Source of the DNA: Ulva prolifera
Taxonomy: Eukaryota > Chlorophyta > Ulvophyceae > Ulvales > Ulvaceae
DNA length: 64,000 nucleotides
Direction of reading: 5' to 3'
Assembly: GCA_023078555.1 (NCBI GenBank)
Contig: CM041198.1
Location: 10,545,874-10,609,873 of the forward strand
Positions 1-10,944 of this stretch are shown one piece after another. The notes under the pieces are model-generated. The model saw only the letters and a list, made by a program, of their open reading frames with translations. It searched no databases and was not told where the DNA came from. The translations under genes were made by a program, and so were the position numbers. Position 1 is the stretch's first letter; every line of letters begins with the position of its first letter.

Positions 1-1685
1 GCAGGTTCCAGCAAGTATGCATCATGTGGGACCTCAGCCCCCCCAGCATTGGGTCGCTGCAGGTCTATGGCCGCAACCGCCACATGATGCCACTGCTGTT
101 GATCCTCAATAACTGAGGTCGGACTGCTCTGGTTAGACCAGACTACCCCCCTATTGACAGGCGCACCGACGAGAATGGGTTTTGTATCTACTGCCATTTT
201 AAAAGCAAAGACAGGATGACCGTCTACATCTAGTTCCTGATACTTGACGCTATCTTCTACGTCGGTAGCCATATCACCCAGACCAGGGACATACAACACA
301 TTCCTACGCGTGTCTAGGAACATCTGCTCATGTCTAAGAACCATTGTGCTGAGCAGGTTGTACGGACATTCAGGAGCATAGTAAACACCAGGGATTTCCA
401 CATCCAGCGGATGCTTGTTCCCATGCTTGTCCACATAAGTACCCAGGTTCACCTGAATGGTTCCCCTGCCCATGATAGAAAGCTGCCCTGGTCCCGCGAG
501 ATTGGCAACTTTCTGACACGGACCGTACTCAGTGAACATTTCCCGATTTCCTACTATATGCATGTCCGACCCACTATCAACAATGATGTTCCACGGAAGG
601 GACGCGTCCGGCTGTGGATACTTGTCAGGCATTTCTACAGTGCAAACATCTTTGGCCGCAGCCTGTTTGCGTTGGGGGCAGTTCGCACGCAAATGTCCCT
701 TCTTCTTGCAGAAGAAACAGGTCCTGGTCTCCTCGTGAGGAGCCTGGCCAGCTGCGAGAGCAGCGACCACAGGGCCATCACCACGGTGCTGCTTGCGCCA
801 GCCATGGCCTGGTTTGCCCGCGGGCGCCCCAGACCTAGCCTGCAGCGACCGCTGTTGTTTGAGCAAATCAGCATGCTCAGTCAAACGTGATATTATCACA
901 TGAGGGGAGGAGTGTTGAACTTCGCCGCGCACAGCGTTGAACTCCTCCCCCACCTCTAACAGTTTCAAACGGAGCCATCGCTGGCCCACATCGGCACCTA
1001 GTGCCTCCAGTTGAGTGTAAACACTCATCACATCACCACAATATGTCGCAACATCTTTATTGTGTTGTGATAAAGAATTAAACCGACTCCACAGTCTGTG
1101 GATTTCGGCTTCAGTGCTAGGTCTGTACTTGGCAGTCAAGTAAGACCATGCTTCACACAAGTGTGACATGCGATAGACAGTCGTCCTATCCGCGTCAGGC
1201 AAAGACATTAGGACCTGTGTACTCGCCCTAGCATGAACACGCTGTTCGTCCGCAGACGGTGCGTGCTGCAACAAATGATCTAACTCGAATTGACCCAACC
1301 ACAAAAAGACTTTCTGTTCGTACGCAACGAAACTTTCAGTCTTGTAATTCCACTCAGGCAATTTCCCTTTAGTCAAATCAGGTTCGCTACGTCCCCGAGA
1401 TGCACGCAGCGCCTCGGTTAACGTTTCGAGTGATATGAGTGACTCAGTGTGACCAGGATCGTTCACAACATGAGAGGAAAAAGGCACCTGCTGGCTGCTC
1501 TGCCCAGTGTGGGAAGAGGGTCGTGGCCGGACAATTCGGCCGCCCCGGAGCAACATACCCGCAGGCTGTTCTCCGTCAGGGAGCTGCTGGTCAGCGTCCC
1601 TGTCGACGAGAGGCTGCTGGTCAGCATCGTCACGCCTCTCCTCGCGAGGAGAGTTGGCGTTGGAGTTGGCGTTCGAGAGAGACAT
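1..1685 (-). CDS. Ty1/copia gag-pol, element A1 (5' part, leaves window)
   Basis: This is a retrotransposon polyprotein read on the minus strand from the ATG at 1685. It stays open to the left edge, so the ~561 codons seen are only the N-terminal part. In order: an acidic/Gln-rich leader (begins MSLSNANS), a copia-type capsid (UBN2-like) region, a CCHC zinc knuckle (C-x2-C-x4-H-x4-C, motif CFFCKKKGHLRANC, near 685-730), an aspartic protease signature (VDSGSDMHIVG, near 555-590) and the beginning of the pre-integrase segment. I saw no stop or frameshift in what I translated. It is very similar to element A4 at 58.8 kb and much less decayed than A2 and A3. That points to a recent, possibly competent insertion; competence cannot be judged because RT lies outside the window. 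Confidence 0.93.
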   Translation of the reverse strand, partial: MSLSNANSNANSPREERRDDADQQPLVDRDADQQLPDGEQPAGMLLRGGRIVRPRPSSHTGQSSQQVPFSSHVVNDPGHTESLISLETLTEALRASRGRSEPDLTKGKLPEWNYKTESFVAYEQKVFLWLGQFELDHLLQHAPSADEQRVHARASTQVLMSLPDADRTTVYRMSHLCEAWSYLTAKYRPSTEAEIHRLWSRFNSLSQHNKDVATYCGDVMSVYTQLEALGADVGQRWLRLKLLEVGEEFNAVRGEVQHSSPHVIISRLTEHADLLKQQRSLQARSGAPAGKPGHGWRKQHRGDGPVVAALAAGQAPHEETRTCFFCKKKGHLRANCPQRKQAAAKDVCTVEMPDKYPQPDASLPWNIIVDSGSDMHIVGNREMFTEYGPCQKVANLAGPGQLSIMGRGTIQVNLGTYVDKHGNKHPLDVEIPGVYYAPECPYNLLSTMVLRHEQMFLDTRRNVLYVPGLGDMATDVEDSVKYQELDVDGHPVFAFKMAVDTKPILVGAPVNRGVVWSNQSSPTSVIEDQQQWHHVAVAAIDLQRPNAGGAEVPHDAYLLEP

Positions 1686-1978
1686 CCTGCATCAGGACAG
1701 ATGGTTTTTTGTCGCGCGCAGCAACTAACCGGTGGGATTGCTCGCAAGCAAAACAGGTCGAGAAAATAAGCGAACGCGTTCGCTTTTCTCAGCGCTGATC
1801 ATTAAAACAAGCTTCTCGAATTGTGTCTAACAACAATATACTACGAGAGAGCTAAATGATGCCTGCGCTTTTGACCGCAGTCTGAGCGCCGGCGGAACAG
1901 TGGAATGCCCGCCGTGTCTGCGCACAGACGTTGGCCGACGGCTTCCTGAACAAGACCATAAACAGACATATCGCTAAC

Positions 1979-1991
1979 ATCACCGATACCA
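1979..1991 (-). other. Primer-binding site of element A1
   Basis: On the minus strand the LTR end (TGACA) is followed directly by TGGTATCGGTGATG. This is what an initiator-methionine tRNA ending in ...CGATACCA would pair with. The same motif follows the 5' LTR of A2 (9967-9979) and, slightly altered, that of A4 (58484-58496). The tRNA assignment rests on known copia priming, not on a tRNA gene seen here. Confidence 0.7.
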
Positions 1992-1992
1992 T

Positions 1993-2137
1993 GTCAGAAA
2001 TGCTACCATTTGTGCAGGGCGGACGCGCAGTCCTCGTTCAGGTCAGGTCAGGACAGCCAGCATCTCATACCTGCTGTCCTGACCTGACCTGAACGAGGAC
2101 TGCGCGTCCGCCCTGCACAAATGGTAGCATTTCCGAC
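1993..2137. repeat. 65-bp inverted repeat built from LTR-A ends
   Basis: The 3' end of the family A LTR (1992-2057, minus orientation) is followed after a 15-nt spacer (2058-2072) by an inverted copy of itself (2073-2137). I see one mismatch between the arms. The rest of the A1 5' LTR is missing. The structure would form a long hairpin and marks a rearranged end of element A1. Confidence 0.9.
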
Positions 2138-2644
2138 AAGTGTGTCATCATCAGCCAGCCCCTGGTCTAAATGCTCCGCTGCAGCCATGCGCGCTTGCGT
2201 CTCGTCCTCGCCAACCTCACAATCGTTCATAAGCCCAAGGATGCCATCATATTAATAAGGTTTGGCATATTCATCGAATTCGAGGTGTTCAGCATCTTGC
2301 TCATCGACGATGCTGTCACTGTTCGACATGTTGGCCAAGCATACAACTTCACGCTCGGCGAAAAAGCAAAAGTTTTGTCATTCTTAATGGTCAATGTGAA
2401 CATACAAAGTGCAGAATGTCATTTACATGTTCTTTGGTTATGCAACTCAAACACAGCCCGTGTGACACCGCGCTGCAGCGCTGGTGTTGCAGCTCGCAAG
2501 CGCCTTCGGCACGTGTATCGCTCGGCCTTCGCGCCGAGTCTCCAGAAATTTAAAAGCAGCTATAACGCATACTGGTGGCCAAATTGTCGTGACTCGGATA
2601 TATTTTGTACACAATAACGCTACCATATATGTCCATGCTTTCAA
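2138..2644. other. No recognisable gene
   Basis: The sequence between the inverted LTR ends and the next LTR fragment holds only short open frames with no motif that I recognise. Confidence 0.6.
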
Positions 2645-2762
2645 TTTAGTACGGTATTCCTAGGTTCTACCTCTGTGCGCAGCAGGTATGCAGTACTGGC
2701 TATCTGACTTGACCTGAACATAGAGCGCGTGACTGACTTGCATAAGAAGGGTGTTCTGACAT
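2645..2762 (+). repeat. LTR-A 3'-end fragment
   Basis: This matches the terminal third of the family A LTR: the segment with TTCTACCTCTGTGCGCAGCA, then the TGACTTGACCTG run, ending in TTCTGACA. Upstream LTR sequence and a primer-binding site are absent, so it is a truncated remnant. Confidence 0.75.
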
Positions 2763-2770
2763 GGGGGAGA

Positions 2771-3030
2771 TGATGTGAAAATGTCTCGTAGCGCCCAAGA
2801 CATGTGCACATCAGAATGCACGCACAGGGGGACACGTGGCAGTCACTAGCCCGCGAGTGCAAAGACGCATTCCAACGCGCTGTATAGGTCTAACAAGGTC
2901 ATGGTTCAAGAATCTGACTGAGATACTTTCCATGCATGTATTATCCCATATCTCAGGTCATGTGCAAAGTACTCCACACACATACTTAACATTTCGCCCA
3001 ACTTTCAGTACGACGCTTGTTGTGAGACGT
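2771..3030 (+). repeat. Diverged LTR of family C (TRIM family)
   Basis: Starting at TGATGTGAAAATG it aligns along its length with the two LTRs of the TRIM at 16567-17314. Shared blocks include GGACACGTGGCAGTCAC and CTCCACACACATACTTAAC. It is preceded by a purine run (ATGGGGGAGA, 2761-2770) resembling the TRIM polypurine tract, so it is probably an old 3' LTR. The 3' end is blurred by divergence. Confidence 0.75.
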
Positions 3031-3690
3031 ACATCGCACACTGGCACTCAGAAAATATCAGCCAAACACATGTGTTGTCACTCGCTGACGCGGATGCATG
3101 CATGCTCGCTGACGCGACCCTTGCATGTCCAAGAACAACCCACAATACACACTCCAAATGCGTGTAAGACAAATACATGAAGTTCGGGCAACAACGTTTA
3201 CCACAATACGTCTGGTCGCAACTCGAACACTGCACCATCCTCAAAGCATGTTGGGCAACCTTGAACGCTGCGACATGAACAGCCACGCGGTTGACGCGTC
3301 TACAACCACCTCATCGGCAAACACCACGTCTAGCAACACAATAATCACAGACGGTGACACCTATCTATCCTCCTACCGAGATGCTGCTCAACAAGCACTC
3401 GCACCGAGCCGTCAGCGTCCCATGCGCCTGCAACCAAGCCACGCCATAGCGGGCTTAGGGTGCATCCTACATGGGCGCATGCATACACCGCTGCTCACAC
3501 ATCCAGCGCGGGCACTCCGTAATATCAACGCAACGCCAGCTCTGATGAATATCAAACACAACATACAGATTTTCCTTGCACATTCGGGATCTCTCGTGCG
3601 TGCTCGCGATTGTGCGGCATCTCGGCGAGGCCAGCCAAGCAGGGCGGCGTCCTGGGCGCGTCACGGGTATTTATACCCGCTCTTGCTGGT
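3031..3690. other. No recognisable gene
   Basis: An open frame on the plus strand crosses this stretch (3125-4195), but its translation shows no known domain. Its second half lies inside the repeat starting at 3698, so I do not regard it as a gene. Confidence 0.6.
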
Positions 3691-3697
3691 CTGGACC

Positions 3698-4629
3698 AGT
3701 GCTCTACATCCCGCCGGGATTCCCGATGAAATAGAGCTTTTGTCTGCAAATCCCGCCACGGGTGAGTTGAAGGCAGCGGGATCGCCCGCTGAAAACGGGC
3801 TGTCAGAGCCGATGTCAGCGGGCGCAGCCCGCTGGCATCTGTACGTCTCAGCGGGCTTTCCCGCTGGAATATGCATCACGCGAGGCAAGCGAGCGGGATG
3901 TTGTGACAGCACGAGCGGAGTGAACAACCCTCCTAGCGCTAGCTTGCCAGTGGGCAGGTCCGCAACGTGCGGTGCACTGTGTCTCAAGGGGTACAGCGTG
4001 CCTGGTCGTCAGCGCCGCATGTATAGCATGCTAACTCTCCACTGCTACGGAAAGTTTGCTGCTCGATCGTTCTGTAATCCAACGCTCTTTGTCTTCTTAG
4101 CTGTGTACAATGCTTCGTCGATTCGGTTTCACGGGTTCAGCCCCCAAAGAAGCGCGATCGCGATGAGGTCGCGAGAACGTTGTCACAATGCATGAGCCTG
4201 CGGGCAGCAGCGTGGTGACAGGTGCACCCATGCACGGACGATCCGCGGATCCAGTGTAGGGGTAAGCCGCCAGCTAGGATTGTCTCGATGTAGTGAGAGA
4301 GATCGTGCGAGGGTTTCCCGCCGTAACCTTGAGTGTTCAGTGTGCATATAAGCATGTGCACACTGAGCTCTGTAACCATTCCTATCACTGTTTCACGGTA
4401 CTAGCTGTATCCTGTCTCCCCTCAGCATCTCTCCAGTTCTACCTTTGTGCGCAGCAGGTATGAGATGCTGGCTTCCTGACTTGACATAAGACTGCGCGTC
4501 TGACCTGCAGATGAGCACTTTCTGACACACGTCTGGCACGCATGTAGCTGCATCAAGCTCACCTAATCATACTAATACGAATGATGGCCCAAGAGCTGTA
4601 GAGGCTGCGGCCTCTGTCGAGGCTGCCAC
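3698..4629 (+). mobile_element. TIR element copy 1, interrupted by a solo LTR and by element A2
   Basis: This is nearly identical to 41687-42270 apart from an inserted solo LTR (4181-4527). It starts at CCAGTGCTCTACATCCCG, as the other copy does, and stops at 4629 where element A2 begins, so its right end is missing. The open frame inside (repeated GIP/AGSPAENG-type residues) is shared by both copies but resembles no transposase that I know. The unit is probably a non-autonomous DNA element. Confidence 0.75.
4181..4527 (+). mobile_element. Solo LTR of copia family A
   Basis: A 347-bp LTR begins TGTCACAATGCATGAGCC and ends TTTCTGACA. It is flanked by 5-bp duplications AACGT (4176-4180) and CACGT (4528-4532). 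The paralogous repeat at 42165-42169 has the single, empty CACGT site, so both insertion and recombinational loss of the body are visible. It carries the family's TATA-like CATATAAG inside a short inverted repeat. Confidence 0.93.
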
Positions 4630-4978
4630 TGTCAGAAATGCTTCATTCGCGCAGGTCAGACGCGCAGTCTTTACGTCAGGTCAGGTCAGGAGGCCAGTGT
4701 TCCATACCTGCTGCGCACAGAGGTAGAACCGAGGAACACTGTAAGGGATGATGCTAATACCGTGAAACAGTAAGAAGAAATGGTTACAGATCATAGTGTG
4801 CACATCCTTATATGCACACTAAACACTCAAGGTTACAGCGGGAAACCCTCGCAGGATCTCCCTTGCTACACCGGGACAATCCCGCTGGCGGCTTACATCT
4901 GCACTAGATCCGCAGATCGATCCGTGCATGTGAGCACCTGTCACCACATTGCTGCCCACAGGCTCGTGCATTGTGGAA
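4630..4978 (-). repeat. 3' LTR of A2
   Basis: Read on the plus strand it starts TGTCAGAAATGC and ends at TTGTGGAA, a mutated form of the usual TTGTGACA. The minus-strand polypurine tract (GGGGGAG, 4979-4985) adjoins it, as in A3. Confidence 0.9.
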
Positions 4979-4985
4979 CTCCCCC

Positions 4986-5262
4986 ATAAATCCTGCTACA
5001 TCTCCGCTAGCTGAAGTTTATTACGAACATCTTTCAAAGCATGTCCGGGCAGCACTTTGGTAAACACATCTGCTAATTGGTCAACAGTGCCAACCCATTC
5101 TACCTTCAGTTCATGCATCTAGACATATTCCCGCACTCGCAAGTGCCGCACGCGAATGTACTAGGATCTGTCAGTGGACACAACATTCACGGCCAAGATA
5201 TCGGCATTCTTATTGTCACCCCACAGAGTCGGCTTATGTCGGACCAGCTTCACATCTAGCGC
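4986..5262 (-). pseudogene. A2 RNase H remnant
   Basis: The minus-strand translation matches the end of copia RNase H. It includes the DVKLV..KPTLWGDNK block, the histidine/arginine-rich HIR.RHLRVR region and the ADVFTKVL motif seen intact in A3 at 14902-15246. Near 5257-5262 the homology jumps straight into the acidic linker that should lie some 1.5 kb upstream, so the RT domain has been deleted. Confidence 0.8.
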
Positions 5263-5653
5263 CCGCAGGCTCATGCGCAACAGCTACATTCACAGCCAAT
5301 GGAACAAGGCATCTGCGCACAAGAGGATTGATTTTTACAAGAGGCAGGGCAGATGGAATAGCTCTTCTGGCGGGTCAATCCCTACATCGACAGAGGGAGC
5401 AGCCCGGATCTCTCCCCCTAATTCGGACCCGGAATCCGCCTCAATCTCGTCGGGCTCGTCCTCCCAGAAGTGTGTCAGCCCCCCAACCACTCGCATGAGC
5501 CTAGCTACTGCTCCCGCGTTGGATGTTGAGGCCGCGGCCGAATTGCTCCTAGCGCGAACCCATTGAGCCTCACGATTCATGATTGCCGCGGCCGCCTCAT
5601 CGTCGGTGATGGTGTAGTCCATCTCCTTATCATCCCCATAGATGCCTGGACTG

Positions 5654-5922
<269 letters not shown>

Positions 5923-7727
5923 GTCCATATCGTCACCGGACGACTTGGACGGTGTCGAAGGCACGACTTGGGTAGCATCCCAGCCAGGGTTGTGGATACG
6001 TGCACCACGAGTGACCATGTACTCGTTGGTGTGGCAAGGCATGGCTTGCGACTGGTGCACCTGACCGGTCCCCCGCGGAGGAACGGCAATGTGAGGGTGT
6101 GCACTGGCACGCGCAATAGCTCGCAAGCGATGCGAAGTGTGCCAGGCCATCTCCGGTGTGTCCCGAGCAGGGTCACGTTGAATCACCTCCGCAGAGGGAC
6201 CTAGCCGGGGGGAGAATGCATCAGCATCTGGCTCCACCCTGTGCTAGAAGGTCATGTCTATCAACGGGACCGTTCCATGCCTTGGGGGCGTGGTCACGCA
6301 GACGACGCAGCACTCCCCCATAATGTGTGGCGTGATCAACGAAGGGAGGAACGTTGGCGTCAGTCACCTAGACGCCCTCGTTATCCCTCTCAAAGGTATC
6401 CATGTAGGAGTTCGCAAACTCCGCAGGCTCCCTCTTGTCTACCACAACAGACGCATCATACTTGCGCATGTGGCGGATCATGTGGTCCGTGGTGCACATA
6501 GTATGTCGCACCACCATAACCCTACCCCCAAGAACGTCCAGGGCGTACACACGATGTACGTTGGGGCCTAGCCCAACCCAATATGCAACAATACCCCGCG
6601 CAGACAATTTCCGCACTTTGTCATCTCTAGGGTATGCAACACCTCAACCCCCCACGGTCGCTGCTGCTGCAGCAAGTCAGGGAACACCTCCAGACTGGTG
6701 TCTCTGAAGAAAGACATATAGTGAATAATATCCGTGTCCGACGATTTCAACATAAAACCGTCAAGCGGAGTCATCGCAAGCAATTCCCACAGACGCTTAT
6801 CTTCCTCCATCAACTTATCACGTTCTGCCTTTTCCATGCACTTATTAGCCTTCTCGGCCGCCCGAACATCCGCAGTATTGGCAGCGCGAGTCGCTGTATG
6901 AGCTTTCATGAGCTTCGCCAGTCTGTCATGGTACAACGCCGAGCACGTCGTGAGAATGTGACCATGAATGACACTGGCGAGGCATTCGATCCACAGATAC
7001 AGAAGGAGGCCGCTCACAAGCAGCACAGTTCGGACTGCCTCGAAGGCAATACCGATCCTCCGCTCGATCATCCCATTTGCACGGTGATTAGCTGTGGGGA
7101 ATGTCCAGTGATGCCACGACGCTAGAGGTACAGCTTTAAGGCCTCGACCATAAACTCTCCCCATTTGTCGGTGTGAAGGGTGCGCACACCCGGTTCACCT
7201 GGACTCACCACATTCACCCGAATGCTCTCCATGATGTAAGAGATCATGGCCGCAGCCTCACTCTTCTTGCGCAGACCCACAACAAAAGTATACCTAGTGA
7301 AGGCACACATCACAAACAAAACATATTTCACACCGCCGATCCCACTTGGAGTGATGGGATCGGCCAAATCAGCATGCAGTTGCTCGCCAGGGTATTTCGC
7401 ATGGCCCACGAGCTCACGATCGTTGGCTGAAAAGTTGCCCACAGGCACTTTGCCAATCTTGCACCCATGGCAGCGATTTCCCATCGCTTCAGCACCAAAT
7501 TTCAAACTGAAATTACCATAATACGGATCATTTTCCTGCATCCATTTCAAGATCCAATTTGACCGATGAAAAGACTCGTGCGTTAGGAATGCAGGCTCAA
7601 GCAAGTATGCATCATGTGGGACCTCAGCTCCCCCATCATTGGGCAGCTTGAGATCAATTGCCGCAGCCGCCACATGACACCACTGCTTTTGGTCCTCCAC
7701 ACCAGATATTGGGCTGCTCTGGTTGGA

Positions 7728-7764
7728 CCCCCCCCCCCCCCCCCCCCCCGCCCCCCCCCCCCCC
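7728..7764. repeat. Poly-C run inside A2
   Basis: 22 C, one G, then 14 C. The homologous position in A1 (near 158-167) has only a short CCCCCC run, so this is an in-place homopolymer expansion. On the coding strand it gives a poly-Gly stretch and probably a frameshift. Confidence 0.95.
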
Positions 7765-8468
7765 TATCGACGGGATGGCCCTCCAGAACAGGTTTCTTTT
7801 CAATACCCATTTTAAATGCAAGACCCGGTTGCAATCCTCATCAAACTCATGGTACTTGGGCGCATCGTCGTGGCCATATCCCCGAACCCGGGGATATAAC
7901 ACACTCCTACGCATGTCCAAGTATATTTGTTCATGACGCAGACCAAGTTTGCTCAGTTTGTTGTACGGACACTCAGGAGCATAGTACACACCAGGAATTT
8001 CCACATCCAGAGGATGCTTGTTCCCATGTACATCCACATAAGTGCCCAAGTTCACTAAATGGTTTTCTTGCCCATAATGGGAAGCTTGCCTGGTCCCGCG
8101 GGATTGGCAGTCGTCTGGCACGGACCATATTGGACAAACAAATCTAGATTGCCGACAATGTTCATATCTGAGCCACTATCTGTGATGAAGCTCATGGCTT
8201 TGACACATCCGGGTTGCGAAATGCAGAGGGCATTTCTACAACACAAACATCTTTGGCCGCAGCCTGTTTGCGCTGGGGGCAGTTCGCACGCAAATAGCCT
8301 TTCCTCTTGCAGAAGAAGCACGTCCAGGTCTCCTTGCGAGGAGCCTACCCAGCCTAGAGGGCGGCCACTCTAGGAGTGTCACCACGACGCTGTCTGCGCC
8401 TGCCATGACCCAGTTTGCCCGCAGGGGCCCCAGATCTAGCCTACAGCCGCTTCTATTTGAGCAAATTG

Positions 8469-8859
8469 TGTTGGAGATCCAGCCTCATGCACACCACATG
8501 CTGTCATGCATGTGCAACCCACCGACTCGCGCTGTGGCTTAGCCCGTGCTATGCTATGCTATATAAGCTTGTGTGTGTGAGAGCGTAGCCAGTCATGGTA
8601 TTGTTGGTCTACGCAGGTATGGTCATTATGTTTGATGCTTGGTTAAATTGGTGATGACCGTGGGGTTATCACGGTTTATGGTGTTGTGCAAGTAGACTGC
8701 CGTATGCCGTGTGTTCTACCCGTCAGTACTGAGCAGTGTGCATATTGCAACAGGTTTGTCTTCATTCTTGTATGTCATCGTATTGCTGGTCTACACAGGT
8801 AGACTGCCATATGCCGTGTGTTCTACCCGTCACTATAAAGCAGTGTGCATATTCCAACA
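8469..8859 (+). mobile_element. Solo LTR of copia family B in A2 gag
   Basis: A 391-bp LTR begins TGTTGGAGATCC and ends ATTCCAACA, with flanks AATTG (8464-8468) and AATCG (8860-8864). It cuts the gag frame of A2 exactly where A1 is continuous (near 865). Its 3' part contains a tandem duplication: two versions of a ~105-bp block ending GTGCATATT[G/C]CAACA. Confidence 0.9.
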
Positions 8860-9675
8860 AATCGGAATGCTCAGTCAAACGCGCGATGATTGCATGTGGG
8901 GTTGCATAGAGGAGATCACAGCGAACGGCATTGACTCCTCTCCCACTTCGAACAATTTCTGTCTGCGCCATCGCTGGCCCACATCAACACCTTGTGCCTC
9001 CACTTGAGTGTATACACTCATCACATCACCACAGTAAGACTCAACGTCTCTATTATTCTCTGACAATGAGTTGAACCGACTCCACAGTCCTTGGATCTTA
9101 GCTTCAGTGCTAGGCGTATACTTTGCAGTCAAAGAGGCCCATGCTTCACACAGATGTGACATGCGATAGACAGTTGTCCTATCCACGTCAGGCAAAGAGA
9201 TCAAGGCTTGAGTTCTCGTCCTAGCGTGGCCACGCAATTTGTCCGCAGATGGAGCGTGCTGCAATATATGAGCTAACCCGAATTGATCTAGCCACAAAAC
9301 GACCAGCTGTTCGTACGCAACGAAACTTTCAGTCTTTGTGTTCCACTCGGGCAACTTGCCTTGCGTCACATCAGGCTCGCCAAGACCATGGGATGCACGC
9401 AGTGCTTCAGTCAGCGTTTCAAGTGTGATGAAAGATCCAGTGTGATTAGCACTGTTCACAACATTAGATTCAAGAGGCACCTACTGACTGCTCTGTCCAG
9501 AATGTGAAGAGACTTGTGGCGGGACAATTCGCCCGCCTCGAAGTAACATGCCCGCGGGCTGTTCGTCGATGGACAGCTGCTGCTCAGCCTCCCGGTCGAC
9601 GAGTGGCTGCTGCTCAGCCTCGTCTGCCCCTTCCTCAAGCAGAGGTTTAAGTTTAGAGATACCGACACTAGACAT
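8860..9675 (-). pseudogene. A2 gag N-terminal part
   Basis: A minus-strand gag from the ATG at 9675 (begins MSSVGISK). The leader breaks at a stop near 9483, and the capsid region continues in another frame (9480-8875). It shows the same copia capsid blocks as A1 (e.g. KLPEWN, RMSHLCEAWA, YCGDVMSVYTQ). It is then interrupted by the solo LTR at 8469-8859, after which the zinc-knuckle part resumes. Confidence 0.85.
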
Positions 9676-9979
9676 CCTGCAGTAGGACAAGCAATCCTTT
9701 GTTGCGCGCAGCAACTAAACGATTGGTGACTCGCAAGCCGACATGATGAGAAAAGAGCGAACGCATCCGCTTTTCCCAACGCTGATCATTACAAACAAAG
9801 GTCTCGAATTGTATCTAACAACAATATGCTAAGAGAAAGCTAAAGGATCCTTGCGCTTTTGGGCGCAGCCTTAGCGCCCGGCAAACAGTGGAATGCTTGC
9901 CTTGTTTGTGCACAGACTTTGGCCCAACGGCTTCCTGAAATGACCATATCAGACAAAACGCAAACATTCACCGATACCA

Positions 9980-10326
9980 TGTCAGACAACCTTTCTAATG
10001 CAGGTAAGACGCGCAATCTATTAGTCAAGTCAAGTCAGAGTAAGCCGATATTCCATACCTGATGCGAACAGAGGTGGAATCGTGGAATACTCAAGAGGAG
10101 GGCCAGTACCGTGAAACAGTAAGAACAATGGTTCACAGATCATAGTGTGCATCTCAGTATATGCACACTAACAGTCAAGGTTACGGCGGGAGATCCTCAC
10201 AAGATCCCCCTCACTACTCCGGGACAATCCTACGGGCGGCGATCCCCTACACCCGATCCGCGGATCAATCCGTGCATGGGAGCACCCGTCACCACATTGC
10301 TGTCCGCAGGCTCATGCATTGTGACA
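9980..10326 (-). repeat. 5' LTR of A2
   Basis: Reads TGTCAGACAACC...TGTGACA on the plus strand. It is only moderately similar to the 3' LTR at 4630-4978, with many substitutions and small indels, giving a relative age older than the TRIM at 16.6 kb. Confidence 0.92.
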
Positions 10327-10944
10327 TCCACAAAGCTATCAGTAGCGAGGACAACACAAAGTAGGGATGGGCCTGAGCACAAATATTCCAAGTGTTTTGC
10401 TGTGGTCGACACAATTACCTTTGACCGATTGAGGTGCTAGTGTTCCAGTCACTCCACTGTAGACGCGTTGTTGCCTTTGCGTTGTGATGTTACCTTTGTG
10501 TGTCCTTCTTGTCCTTCTTGTACGCTCGCTAGGGTGCCCAGCTCGCTACGCTACCCAATCAATGAACCCTTCCGTGGTTCATATATTGCCTCACTGCATT
10601 ACAATGTACCTTAGATCTATGCGGTAGCCAACTTGCGACCCGAGTGCTCCACGGGCTGGGGTTCTTCAGCCTACTACCTTGTTCGATGTTGTTCATCTAG
10701 GTTCTTGATTATACCATGGTATCGGTGAACATCATCGCGGTTTCATTCGCTCGCTGTGCATTATAGTGTTGTGGCATGTGACCGCTTGCCTAAGGGCATC
10801 TACGCTGCTTTAGTGTGTAGCATGCTGCACCCATTGCATCTGATGCTAGACATGGAGACGACATGCGGAGCATTGCATCATAACTGAGCGTATAACCTTG
10901 ATGCACAGAGTACAACAGTGAGACATAGTGATTCACATATCAGA
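10327..10944 (+). other. LTR-B-related end, primer site and gag-less leader
   Basis: There is no gene here. 10580-10712 resembles the 3' half of the LTR-like insert at 60031-60430 (shared TTGCCTCACTGCATTACA) and ends GATTATACCA. It is followed directly by TGGTATCGGTGAAC (10713-10726), the same primer-binding motif as family A. 10727-10944 looks like untranslated or deleted internal sequence leading into the pol remnant of A3. The stretch may be the true but hybrid 5' end of A3. Confidence 0.5.

Noticed and set aside
3125..4195. A 356-codon plus-strand ORF as a novel gene
   Set aside because: Its second half is the TIR element repeated at 41.7 kb, its first half has no homology, and it runs into a solo LTR region.
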